Source: CAJBLF01 sp964560855
GTDB taxonomy: Bacteria > Patescibacteriota > Gracilibacteria > Absconditabacterales > Absconditicoccaceae
Length of the DNA: 61,799 nucleotides
Direction: 5' to 3'
Assembly: GCA_964560855.1 (NCBI GenBank)
Contig: CAZLLU010000003.1
Location: 1 to 61,799, forward strand
A program made the position numbers and the translations under genes. Below, piece by piece: positions 35,038 to 43,449 of this stretch. Numbering within the stretch: the stretch's first letter is position 1; every line of letters starts with the position of its first letter. A model generated the notes under the pieces. It made no database searches and was not told where the DNA came from. It was given only the letters and a program-made list of their open reading frames with translations.

Positions 35038-36162
35038 TTAATCTTGGATGAAATGCGGGAAGACTTTGATCTTGTCACTTTTTATCTTGTAGGACGAATG
35101 GACAATGTCCTGCATAAATTCTGATGGAACGAGGAAGGTATCTACTGTTTTTTTCAATCGTTTTTTTAATAGTCGTAGTGATGTATATTTTCCTACGATG
35201 GCGAGATTTTCAAACGGATTTGCTGTCGGTTGTGAATCTATGAAATTTTTTAGCGTCAATGGTGTCTGTATCTGGCTTTCGTTCTTTAATGCGCTTGGAA
35301 ATGGCGTAAAATATCATAAGTCATGGAACATCATCCATTTCTTTGCTGGAGTATTCCTGGTGGCTCGGATTGGCATCCGACCAAAATATCTCATGACGCT
35401 ATTGTATCGGATGAGATCCGGCTTCATAGCTTTTACTTTGCGATGGAGTCTGATTGCTTCCCAAAAATTCAATATAGCTGTCGCCATTCCTATATATTTT
35501 ATCAACTTTGCAAAAATCCCTTTTGGTGCTTTGATACCGAAGAGCTCTACTATATAGCCGTGTGGTTCGAGTATTGTTTTGACATCGTTGATATACGTCT
35601 CTATCCCTCAAATTCTATTAGTAAAATCTGAGACTATCAGGATTTTTTTGACTTTTTTGCCTGCGAGCGCGTGAAAACGGACTATCCGTCTATCTTTGGT
35701 ATAGTCGTCCACCGGCTCTTTTTCTACGTGGATGGTATGCAATTTATTTATCAGACTGTAGAGCTTTTGTCCTGTCGTGTGTCATAGCTGATGGGTTAAA
35801 TCCAAATCATGCTCTACAAAACTCTTTAGTCCGCCTCTCGCATATCCGATAGGAGTGAGTCCTCGTTGCAAGGCATTCAATGCCGATAACCCGAAAGATT
35901 CCAGACATTCTGATGGGATGAGCGCGTATTGGCAGTTATCCACGTATCTCTTGATAGTCGCGATATCTTGTCGTCAGAAAAAATGGATATTTGTATGAAT
36001 TGACGCCAGTTCCTGTATCTTCTTTTCTCTACTTCCTGATCCGAAAACGAAGAGTTCAAATGGTAGTTCTTCTCCTGTTTCTTCGTACAGCTCAATCAGT
36101 TCGATGATAGCATCGAATCCTTTTTCTTTTTCTAATCTGCCGAAATATAATAGACCTAGCAT
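35038..36162 (-). CDS. GT4-type glycosyltransferase with circularly permuted domains
   Basis: In this 374-aa product the nucleotide-sugar (normally C-terminal) domain comes first: MLGLLYFGRLEKEKGFDAI, ELFVFGSGSREKKIQEL, NIHFFGRQDIATIKRYV and LIPSECLESFGLSALNAL. From residue 172 it continues, with no stop, into the normally N-terminal acceptor domain: KKILIVSDFTNRIGGIETYI, FHDLGYFTPFP, TFLVPSEFMQDIV and a terminal KIKVFPHFIQD. Ordinary GT4 proteins run in the opposite order. The ATG overlaps the trmD TAA (TAATG), which fixes the start. Every codon from 36162 to 35038 was read; the only TGAs are Gly. In the EX7E motif the second Glu is Asn. Substrate unknown; cell-surface glycans or glycolipids are likely. 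Confidence 0.8.
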
Positions 36163-36887
36163 TATTTTTTCTTGGATAAAATCTTTGTCTTTTTCTCTCT
36201 TCGTTCCTGTACTTTGCCATGGTGGCCACTGAGCAACACTTTCGGAACTTTCATTCAATATACTTCTTCTGGCTTGGTATATTGTGGATATTCGAGATTC
36301 TGCATATTCTGCTTTACACTATAGCTTTCGTCTTGCCAGCTAATCTCTTCTTTGATGACTCACGGGATGAGTCTGGATATTGCTTCGATCATGACCATAG
36401 CTGGAGTTTCTCATCCGAGCGTGATGAACTGTCCGAGAGAAATTTTTTGGAAGTTTTTCTTATATTTTTTTTTCATATATTGTTCGAAACGATAGTCTAT
36501 GCCTTCGTATCTGGTGCAAATGAAAATAATATCTTTGACAGTGCTCAAGCTGTGAGCGGTCTTCTGTGTAAAGGTGTCTTTGGATGGACTTGGTAGAACT
36601 ATCACAAACCCTCCTTTGTTTCCTCCCTTATCAGGGAGGCCTTTAGTTTTTTTTATTTTTTTGATGATTGATTCGACGGAATCTATTGCTGGTTTTGCTT
36701 TCATGAGTAATCCTGCTCCTCAGCCGCAGATAGTGTCATCAACTGTTTGATGTCTATCTGGACAGAATTTCCTCGGATTGACGAATGAGAACTTCAAAAT
36801 TCACTTCTTCTGTGCTTTCTTAATTAGTGAAGTTTCCAAAAAACTCTTGAAAATATCTGGGAATATGCTGACGATGTGGATATGCAT
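36162..36887 (-). CDS. trmD: tRNA (guanine37-N1)-methyltransferase
   Basis: TrmD methylates G37 of tRNAs to prevent frameshifting. The 241-aa product starts MHIHIVSIFPDIFKSF and has DDTICGGGAGLLMKAKP, FICTRYEGIDYRF, ISLGQFITLGGETPAMVMI and a C-terminal LEYPQYTKPEEVYG...VLLSGHHGKV, the full TrmD trefoil-knot signature. TGA supplies glycines in CGGGAGL and LGGE. Residues about 80-94 (KTKGLPDKGGNKGGF) are an extra loop created by a palindromic element at 36606-36650, also found three times in uvrC. The stop codon overlaps the ATG of the glycosyltransferase gene. Confidence 0.95.
36606..36650 (-). repeat. In-frame palindromic element, copy 1 (inside trmD)
   Basis: The 45-bp element has a 7-bp perfect stem (cctccct / agggagg at 36622-36628 and 36633-36639) with loop tatc. 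Read on the minus strand in the trmD frame it encodes KTKGLPDKGGNKGGF. It sits in the loop between KKIKK and the conserved FVIVLPSPSKD strand. Confidence 0.85.
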
Positions 36888-36968
36888 ACTAAACAAATAA
36901 TTGATAAATGCTCGTTTCACTTGCGATAAAAGGCCTTCGGCCGATAAAAATTGTTGGTTATTATCTGT

Positions 36969-37622
36969 TTAGAATCATTTTGCTATGTACTGCACCAGTC
37001 TGATGATGACATAGGAAGAGACGACGATGAGCAATCCTATGAGCGATCCTATGATGCCTTTTTTCGCTGCATCAGGGCTTTTGCCTGAGCTTGCTGCCAA
37101 GATATACATGATTCCTGATACTACTAGAGCTATCGTCACGACTGTTCCTATGAAGAAAGTCGCTGAAAGCACAACGTCCTGGACGAACAATCCTACCGAA
37201 GTCGGATCATCTTTGTCTCTGACGCTTTGTCTGATGCCGAGCGTATCGTAGATATTAAGCTTGCATTGTCCTTGTACGAGTAAGTCCTCATTGCAGGTAA
37301 TGCCCATAACAGATTGAGGGGTGGTAGTATTACCTGATAATCCTTTTAATCTTTGTTCTAATTCTTCTTTAGTTGGTACGTTTTGACATGATACTGTCGT
37401 TGCCATTGATGTATTAAAAAACAATGAACATGTGCAATCTTCTTGATTATCTGATCGTTGTGCAATTCATCCTGCGTTTCCACAATTTTGTGTTAATGCT
37501 TGTCATCCCGCACAATTTTGTAAGTTTGTATTTTTTATGCACGGATCTTCCACTCAAGCTGCAAAAGAAATATTGCTGCTTAAAAATATTCCTATCAGAA
37601 GAAAAGCGATTATTTTTTTCAT
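36969..37622 (-). CDS. Second two-helix pilin (T4SS_pilin type), Cys-rich N-terminal half
   Basis: The 217-aa product has a signal peptide (MKKIIAFLLIGIFLSSNISF) and a region of about 85 residues with many cysteines (PCIKN, NCAGG, NCGNAGG, CTCSLF, SCQN). A polar linker follows, then two transmembrane helices (FIGTVVTIALVVSGIMYILA and GSLIGLLIVVSSYVIIRLV) joined by ASSGKSPDAAKKG. The helix-loop-helix matches the T4SS-pilin family and resembles the 15492-15968 protein. Five TGA codons are in frame; the standard-code start would miss the signal peptide and the Cys-rich half. Confidence 0.75.
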
Positions 37623-37743
37623 TTTTTCATGTTATAGACTAAAGGTAGCCGAACAATAGCCAAAAAATCTGCCGAATGATGGCTGTGGCTTAGTTATATC
37701 AATTCTGCTTGATTTTGCAAACTAAGATGCTTACCCTCTAGGT

Positions 37744-38109
37744 ATGAAATCATTGACTGATTCACTTAGAAAAACTTTAGCTCACAGGCATATGGGCCAT
37801 CAAATGGTCGGGGCGGTTGCATTGAATACCGTCAGAGATTTTCTTGGTGTCCAAAAACATATCACCTCTGTAGATTCTGTTACTTCTCTTGATGATCTCG
37901 GTGAACATGATACGTTTGTTGAATATGTAGATGATGCATCAGGTCTAGAATGATATGTCAGGTTCAAAGTTCTTTTTCTTAAAACAGATGATCAAGCGCT
38001 CAAGATAAAGATTTTCCAGCAAAAAAACCAGATCTTACACGAGGTAAATCTGGCTTTGGAAAAGATCGGGTATAGGACTAGGGTGGAGGAGCTCCGCCTG
38101 AAAATATAG
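37744..38109 (+). CDS. DUF721/DciA-like protein
   Basis: A 121-aa basic protein. The N-terminal half (LRKTLAHRHMGHQMVGAVALN) and the C-terminal half (VLFLKTDDQALKIKIFQQKN then EVNLALEKIGYRTRVEELRL) resemble the DUF721 fold, in which a short beta strand precedes a helix packing against the final strand. DciA, a DUF721 protein, loads replicative helicase in many bacteria; that role is inferred only. One TGA (LEGYVRF) is Gly. The 121 bp upstream hold nothing I recognise. Confidence 0.5.
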
Positions 38110-38115
38110 TTTTTT

Positions 38116-38421
38116 TTATGCTTCTGGATTCTTTTCTTCTCCTTCTTCCAAAACGTAATTGTTGAGGATGTCGTTTTTGATGCTCTCCAAGAGTGCTGGA
38201 TAATTGTTGAGCTTCTGACTCAATACTTGGTCTATGTATGTTTTATCTTCGCTTGCTACTAATTTTGTCATCTCTTCTTCGGTCAATATGCTTTCCGCGA
38301 TATCAAACAATCCTTCTTCCATCATCTCATAGAGTGCGTCTTTATCTATCTCCTCTTGTCCTTGATCATATTCTGTAATATACTTGTGGATATAATTGAC
38401 GGTTTCTTGTAGTGTTTTCAT
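38116..38421 (-). CDS. Small acidic hypothetical protein (101 aa)
   Basis: No family recognised. It is highly acidic and helical (EEIDKDALYEMMEEGLFDI, LTEEEMTKLVASEDKTYID) with no signal peptide or membrane segment and no TGA. It converges with the DUF721-like gene 6 bp away, and its start lies 29 bp after the coiled-coil gene upstream, suggesting co-transcription with that gene. Confidence 0.6.
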   Translation of the reverse strand: MKTLQETVNYIHKYITEYDQGQEEIDKDALYEMMEEGLFDIAESILTEEEMTKLVASEDKTYIDQVLSQKLNNYPALLESIKNDILNNYVLEEGEEKNPEA

Positions 38422-38450
38422 AGTGTGTAATAGTTAATAGTGTAAAATCC

Positions 38451-39542
38451 TTAGAGGGTTATGAATGTCCTTTTATATTTTTTGTGATAATAGTCCAATC
38501 TATCTTCGATGGCTTTGATAGTTTGATTGTCTGCTTCTGATGTGCCTTTTTTGCCCATTTTCTTCTTGAGATTGTCGAGAAAAATTTCTTTTTGCTTAGC
38601 AAATGTCTCATCAAGCTGTTTATGATTTCTTATACTGAAATAGTTGCGAATCCTTTTGACTCCCATACTGATTTTTCCTCCTTTAATAAATTCTGTCTTG
38701 GCTAAAAAATATTTCAATCCTTTGATTTCATCATCTCCTATTTTGTTGAACTTCTTTATGGTTTTGTTTAATTTTCTGCGAGTGTGAAGGTTTCTTACAA
38801 AAGACAATCCTGGTCATTGAATTTCTGTTCTTCCATCTACAATTTGTTTTTTCGCTAACCATGCGTTTATCCATCTTGTCTTGAGCTTTATGATTTTTCC
38901 ATCCTTGTATCCATCTCCTGTATTGATGTATGTTGGTACTGGTCATATCTTTTCTTCTAGGTCTTTTTTTTGTTCTTGTAAATTTTTTATGTCATTTTGT
39001 AATGCTTTGATTTTTTCTTCGTTACCTGTTCCTTTTTTTTTCTCTTCCAAAAGCTCGTCCAATTTTTTTGCATTCTCTTTGTCTAATTCTTCTATCTTTT
39101 GTTCTTTTTCGGATATTTTCTTGTCTTTTTCTTGAATTTCTGTCTCTTTTCCTAAGAGATTTTTCTTTAGTTTTTCTGCTTCTTTTCCCTGGAGTCTTTT
39201 TTGTTCGGTCAATTCGTCAATCTGTTTTTTATGTTCTTTCTCCTTTTTGTTGGCATCTTCTTTTGAAAGCTTGCTCTCTGCGTTTTTTTTTGTTTTGAGT
39301 AAACTGGAGATGTTCCCCAATATAGCTATTTTATCGTCGTTACTCATTGTAGTATCTCCCAAAGCCGAATCTTGGAATGTGAGCAATTCATCCATCGAAT
39401 AGTCTTTTGCGATAGTTTCTAGATCCTTTTTGCTGAGTTTTTTGTTCTTTTTCATTGAAAGGATGTTATCGATTTTTTTATTGAGATCGCTTATCGATAC
39501 TGGTGTTCCTGATGGTCATCCTGATAGTGCTCATTTAGCCAT
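38451..39542 (-). CDS. Coiled-coil protein (363 aa)
   Basis: No family recognised. The ATG at 39542 gives MAKGALSGGPSGTPVSISDL. Residues about 90-200 form one long, Lys/Glu-rich coiled coil (KKISEKEQKIEELDKEN). After a TGA-Gly hinge the C-terminal 160 residues are basic and globular, with RWINAWLAKKQIVDGRTEI and KKFNKIGDDEIKGLKYFLAK. No signal peptide, so it is probably cytoplasmic. A standard-code reading would give two fragments. The next gene upstream is also a coiled-coil protein. Confidence 0.65.
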
Positions 39543-39575
39543 GTTGTTTTTTTAATGGGTAAATTTTTTATGATT

Positions 39576-40100
39576 CTATAATCTATTTATTAAATTTTGT
39601 ACGTCTTCTTTCTCTTTTTTTTCTTTCTTTTTTGCTTTTTCTAGATCATTTTTTGTTTTTTCGATTTTTTTCTGTATTTCCTTTAATTGGTTCTCTGCTT
39701 CATTCAATTCTAATTCTTCCCTTTTTCTCTCTCTTTTCGCTTCTTCATATTCTTTTAATTCATCAGCAGTTTGGGTGTTGTTTTGCTCTAAAATGTTGGT
39801 GAGATTCCTTAATGCATCTTCTTCCTTTTTTTGCGCTTCTTGTAGCTCTTTTTGCGCTTCTTCTAGCGATATTGCTTTTTCGTTTACGATTTCTTTCTTG
39901 TCTTCAGTGTTTTGGATAGCGATGTCATATTTTTCAGAAGCTTCGGTAACCGGTGATTTTTTGATATCATCTCCACAGCTTGTAGTTGTTACAATACCTA
40001 ATATCGCTGCTCCGTATTTCGCTTTATTGAGTAATCGCTTACTCCATATTGTTACTTTATTCTTTTTTCTTTCTAATAATTCTTGATCTTTTTTATTCAT
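39576..40100 (-). CDS. Putative coiled-coil lipoprotein (174 aa)
   Basis: After a basic N-terminus the stretch YGAAILGIVTTTSCGDD looks like a lipoprotein signal with Cys at about residue 42, although the basic leader is longer than usual. The mature part is an almost continuous Glu/Lys heptad coiled coil (LEEAQKELQEAQKKEEDAL, EIQKKIEKTKNDLEKAKKK). No TGA. No family recognised. It lies 33 bp upstream of another coiled-coil gene, probably in the same transcript. Confidence 0.6.
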   Translation of the reverse strand: MNKKDQELLERKKNKVTIWSKRLLNKAKYGAAILGIVTTTSCGDDIKKSPVTEASEKYDIAIQNTEDKKEIVNEKAISLEEAQKELQEAQKKEEDALRNLTNILEQNNTQTADELKEYEEAKRERKREELELNEAENQLKEIQKKIEKTKNDLEKAKKKEKKEKEDVQNLINRL

Positions 40101-40206
40101 TTGGATGTGACATAAGAATAAAATATATTCATTATTGATAATTATACCCAGAAAAATTTTTTTGTCAAAAAAATGGGCACTTTTTTCGTGTCCGTACCTA
40201 TAAAAT

Positions 40207-40291
40207 CGTTGAAAATCGAGGAATTTTGTGGAAAATTGAGGAGAATCGGCGTAAAATCCAGGAAATTTGATGTAAAATTCAGTGAAAATTG
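40207..40291. repeat. Degenerate ~21-bp tandem repeat (four units)
   Basis: Four units of the shape g(t/c)gtaaaatt(c/g)agg(a)aattt follow one another upstream of the coiled-coil lipoprotein gene and after the uvrC stop. Mismatches are about 20-30 percent between units. No stem or open frame is evident. Confidence 0.5.
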
Positions 40292-40298
40292 TTGTTTT

Positions 40299-41990
40299 TT
40301 ATTTTCGTTCCTTGCTCATCTGTTTTTTTCTATAGGAATTAGCAAATCTATGCGCTTCGTCTCTAGCTTTTGTGAGCGTTTTGTCTGCCTGATCGTAGAC
40401 TAGCGGAATTTCATGGATGTTGAGATTCTTATCGAAAGTGTAGATGGTTTCGGAGACAACCCCCTTTTCGTTTTTTCCCCTATCAGGGGAATTCTTAGTT
40501 TTGCCTATTTTTGATTTATTTCTTGCTTCACCTTTCCCCAAAGAAACAATATCTATCTGATTCACTATTTCTTTTCGTTGGGGATCCTTGCATAATTTCT
40601 TCACGACATTCAGCTGACCTTTTCCGCCATCTATAATGAGGAGATCGGGCATTTCACCTCCGTTTTTTTGTCTGCGTTCTAGGAGCTCTTGAAGCGCCTC
40701 ATAGTCGTCCGATTGTTTGCTGTGAATTTTGTATCTGCGGTATCATTTCGCGTAGGGGAGTCATCCTACAAGGCATGACAATCATCCACTTGCTCGGCTT
40801 CCGCCAAGATGGGAGATATCGATGCATTCGATTCTGTATGGCACTTTTTTGAGCTTGTATCTATCTTTGAGCGTTTTCATGAGGTCGTTGATGATGACGG
40901 TTCATTCCTGCATCGAATTGGAGATGATGTAGGATTCGAGAAAATTTTCGGCGAGTTGAAGGAGTGGCTTGGTGAATTTACCAACCCCCTTTTCGTTTTT
41001 CCCCCTATCAGGGGAATTCTTAGTGTTTCAGATTATTATAGTTTCATTTTTGTTCTTTTGTATGATTCATTCGCCGAATGTTCTTTGTAATGCTAGTTCG
41101 AGACTATCTTCTTCAATGTCGTTCACTTGTTCCTTGCTTGTGATGACGTCTATGAGTTTGCCTTGTGTGAAAACGAGGACGGTGTAGAGATGTTGTGTCC
41201 CGATTGTCTTGATCAGCGCCAGATATCCGTCTTTTTTTTCTGGTAATACGACATCCTGCTTTTCTACAAAACCTTGGATAGAGGTGTAGATGTCTCTAAG
41301 TTGTGCTGCTCGTTCGAAGTTCTCTTGCGTGATTGCTGTCTCAATCTGTCCGTGGATTTCGTGCTCGATGGGTTTGGTGTTTCCTTTAAAGAAGGAAATT
41401 ATAGTGTTCACGATAGTTCTGTAGTCTTTACCAAACCCATCTTCGATTCTCCCCTTATCAGGGGGGTTTTTAGTCAATTTACATCGGCCGCGACAGAGTC
41501 AGAAATAATAGTCGGAGCAGAGTTTGCCTTGTTTAAATTGGGTCGTCTTGCAGCCTCTGAATTTCAATATTTGTCTGAGGTATTGTAAAAATTTTTTCAA
41601 TTGGATGGTGTCGTTTTTTGGACCGATATATATTGCGCCATCGTTGTTTCTTCTTTTGGTCAGTATGATTTGTGGAAATTGTTCTTTGGTGATTTTGATA
41701 TAGGTGTAGCTGTTGTCCGCTTTCAATAGGTTGTTGTAGAAGGGCTGATGCTGCTTGATGAGATTATCTTCCAGATAGAGCGCTTCGCTTTCGTTTTTTA
41801 CCGTGAGGAAGTCCACTTTCGTGGCCTTGGAAAGCATCTCCTGTTTTCGGAGTGAATTCGGTGAAAAATATTGTGTCAGTCTTTTCTGGAGATTCTTTGC
41901 TTTGCCGATATAGAGAATCTCATCTTTCCTGTCTTTGAACAGGTAGACGCCAGCCTGAGTAGGTATTTTGCTGATATCTGGGGTGAACAC
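40299..41990 (-). CDS. uvrC: UvrABC system protein C
   Basis: UvrC makes both incisions in nucleotide-excision repair. The 563-aa product has an N-terminal GIY-YIG domain (AGVYLFKDRKDEILYIGKAK, SEALYLEDNLIKQHQP), the Cys segment GLCRGRC, a UVR motif (ENFERAAQLRDI) and the RNase H-like domain with RIECIDISHLGG and DLLIIDGGKGQLN. The terminal HhH domain of long UvrC proteins is missing. GTG at 41990 is the likely start, as no upstream ATG is in frame. Three in-frame copies of a palindromic element add loops at about residues 172-187, 322-337 and 497-512. Several TGA codons are Gly. Confidence 0.93.
40457..40502 (-). repeat. In-frame palindromic element, copy 2 (uvrC, RNase H-like domain)
   Basis: A 7-bp perfect stem (ttcccct 40475-40481, aggggaa 40485-40491) has loop atc. 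On the minus strand in the uvrC frame it encodes KTKNSPDRGKNEKGVV, between NKSKIG and the SETIY strand. Confidence 0.85.
40981..41025 (-). repeat. In-frame palindromic element, copy 3 (uvrC, central linker)
   Basis: The stem is cccct 41002-41006 with aggg(g) 41010-41014. It encodes NTKNSPDRGKNEKGVG in the uvrC frame, between NETIIIG and KFTKPLLQL. The peptide differs from copy 2 at only the first and last positions listed. Confidence 0.85.
41431..41475 (-). repeat. In-frame palindromic element, copy 4 (uvrC, after Cys segment)
   Basis: The stem is cccct 41451-41455 with agggg 41460-41464, loop tatc. It encodes LTKNPPDKGRIEDGFG in the uvrC frame, directly after CRGRCK. It is the most diverged copy but keeps the same frame and orientation. 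Confidence 0.8.
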
Positions 41991-41997
41991 GTGTATT

Positions 41998-42081
41998 AAT
42001 TTTAAATTTTAAATTTTAAATTTCCCCTTTCGAGGACAAGTAAATTTTAAATGATGGTATGGTCTTTTTGTGGACTATTGT
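41998..42081 (+). repeat. Interspersed repeat A, copy 2
   Basis: Tandem ttttaaa units are followed by tttcccctttcgaggacaag, taaattttaaatga and tggtctttttgtggactattg. It parallels the copy at 33631-33709. Here it lies upstream of uvrC rather than after a gene. Confidence 0.7.
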
Positions 42082-42165
42082 TAGGTATTCATAAAATAGT
42101 GGATAAGGTGTGAAATGCAAGTGTTGTTGAAGTTAAAATTACTGAAGGAAATTTGCGCTGATAAC

Positions 42166-42193
42166 AAAAAATCCCGCTGATGCGGAATTTTTT
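42166..42193 (-). terminator. Terminator after the sigma-region-4/HARE gene
   Basis: A 12-bp stem with one mismatch (aaaaaatcccgc / gcggaatttttt, loop tgat) follows the gene stop at 42218 on the minus strand and ends in six T. The A/T symmetry would also let it act on the plus strand. Confidence 0.75.
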
Positions 42194-42217
42194 GCCCCGT
42201 AATATATGTCCTTGATA

Positions 42218-43315
42218 TTATTTCTTTGATTTGATGAGTTCGTAGACACCTTTTTCGACTCTTCTGAAAAGATCTTTGTATTTCTGAAGATTCAACATGA
42301 CTGTGTTTGGACTTACCATTTTTTCTTTCAACATTTCTTTGCATAATTCCTTGACGTTCATAGCTCTATCGTTTCTTTCGAAGATTCTTACCAAGATTTC
42401 CTTGACCATACCACCTTCATATCCTCGTTCTTTCAATCCGTAGATTCCTAGTCCTAGGTTTACAAACAAATCATTGTTTTTTACTAATTCATTATGTACG
42501 GTATTGATCTTAACATTTTTTGCTGGGAATCGTTCCATAATCTTTGCTGGAAGCTCCTGGTAGTGAACTGGTTTATTGATCCTTCTCATTGTGTAGAGAA
42601 TTTTCAACTTGATAGTCTTTGGATTGACGTCTGCGAATGTTGGTAAACCGATCTTTCCATCGAATACGTTGATTTCTCTGATAGAATCGAAGAAGTTTAC
42701 ATAGAATAAATCATTCTTCATATAATGTACGTCTTTGTAATCCTTAGCAAAGTTTTCTTTCATCTGTCCGATGAATTCGTAGAGATCTTGGCTCTTGTTT
42801 CTTTTCTCGAAGTAAGCGCTGATTGTGAGGACCATCTTGGTCAACAAATCTTCGTACAATGGTTCGAGATAGAATGCCTTGTTTAAATATTTATTTCTCT
42901 TGAGATATGTAACATCAAAGTCGGAAACCAAAATAAGTTTAAGCTCTTGTTTGGAGAACTTGAAGATATTCTTGTTTACTAATTTGGAAATCAATACGTC
43001 CTCGCAAAGCAAACCTCCATGTACGTCGAGGATTTTTTTAGCTTCTTGAAGTACTTCCATGTAAGTTTCGTTGCCTACGATCAGTCTTCTGAATCTCATG
43101 AGCGCTTGCGTCTCTATTTGTCTGATTCTTTCTCTCGTCAAGGAGTATTCTTTTCCAATCCTCTGAAGTGGTGTCTCTTTTGATCCATCGAGACCGAATT
43201 TTTTCATGAGGACTAATCTTTCTTTCGGTTTGCAGTATATCAAAATGTCTTTGAGGTTTGTTTTCTCAATATCCACTTTAAGCTTCTTGTCATCCATTTT
43301 TACATTGAAGTTCAT
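42218..43315 (-). CDS. Sigma-70 region 4 protein with HARE-HTH-like domains
   Basis: In the 365-aa product residues about 20-80 are a sigma region 4 helix-turn-helix: LKDILIYCKPKERLVLMKKF, then GKEYSLTRERIRQIETQALMR, which closely matches the RpoD -35-binding helix. No region 2 is present, so it cannot melt promoters like a normal sigma factor. The C-terminal part holds two winged-helix-like segments (KPVHYQELPAKIMERFP and RAMNVKELCKEMLKEKMVSP, each followed by a G-x-Y/VYEL wing), resembling HARE-HTH domains as in RpoE/delta. No TGA is used. It is probably a transcription factor binding RNA polymerase or -35-like DNA. Confidence 0.75.
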   Translation of the reverse strand: MNFNVKMDDKKLKVDIEKTNLKDILIYCKPKERLVLMKKFGLDGSKETPLQRIGKEYSLTRERIRQIETQALMRFRRLIVGNETYMEVLQEAKKILDVHGGLLCEDVLISKLVNKNIFKFSKQELKLILVSDFDVTYLKRNKYLNKAFYLEPLYEDLLTKMVLTISAYFEKRNKSQDLYEFIGQMKENFAKDYKDVHYMKNDLFYVNFFDSIREINVFDGKIGLPTFADVNPKTIKLKILYTMRRINKPVHYQELPAKIMERFPAKNVKINTVHNELVKNNDLFVNLGLGIYGLKERGYEGGMVKEILVRIFERNDRAMNVKELCKEMLKEKMVSPNTVMLNLQKYKDLFRRVEKGVYELIKSKK

Positions 43316-43449
43316 AGGATTGCAATTTATTAGGTAAAATAAGAGAAAATTAGTGTAAATTTAACTGTTTTAGTTAATAAGAATTTGCTCCGTAATGTCA
43401 AGAGATTGTTCCGATATTTTTCCAGACCTTTCGGCTTGTGTGGGACTGG

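Noticed and set aside
35038..36162. Truncated glycosyltransferase remnants or two fused partial genes
   Set aside because: The frame is continuous, both domains are complete at their boundaries, and the start is fixed by overlap with trmD; permutation explains it better, though misassembly is not excluded.
37623..37743. A tRNA or small RNA in the spacer before the DUF721-like gene
   Set aside because: I could not fold a cloverleaf or find a terminator in these 121 bp.
40457..41475. Frameshifts or assembly errors in uvrC around the repeated segments
   Set aside because: Each copy is in frame, the peptides are nearly the same, and the flanking UvrC motifs are intact on both sides.
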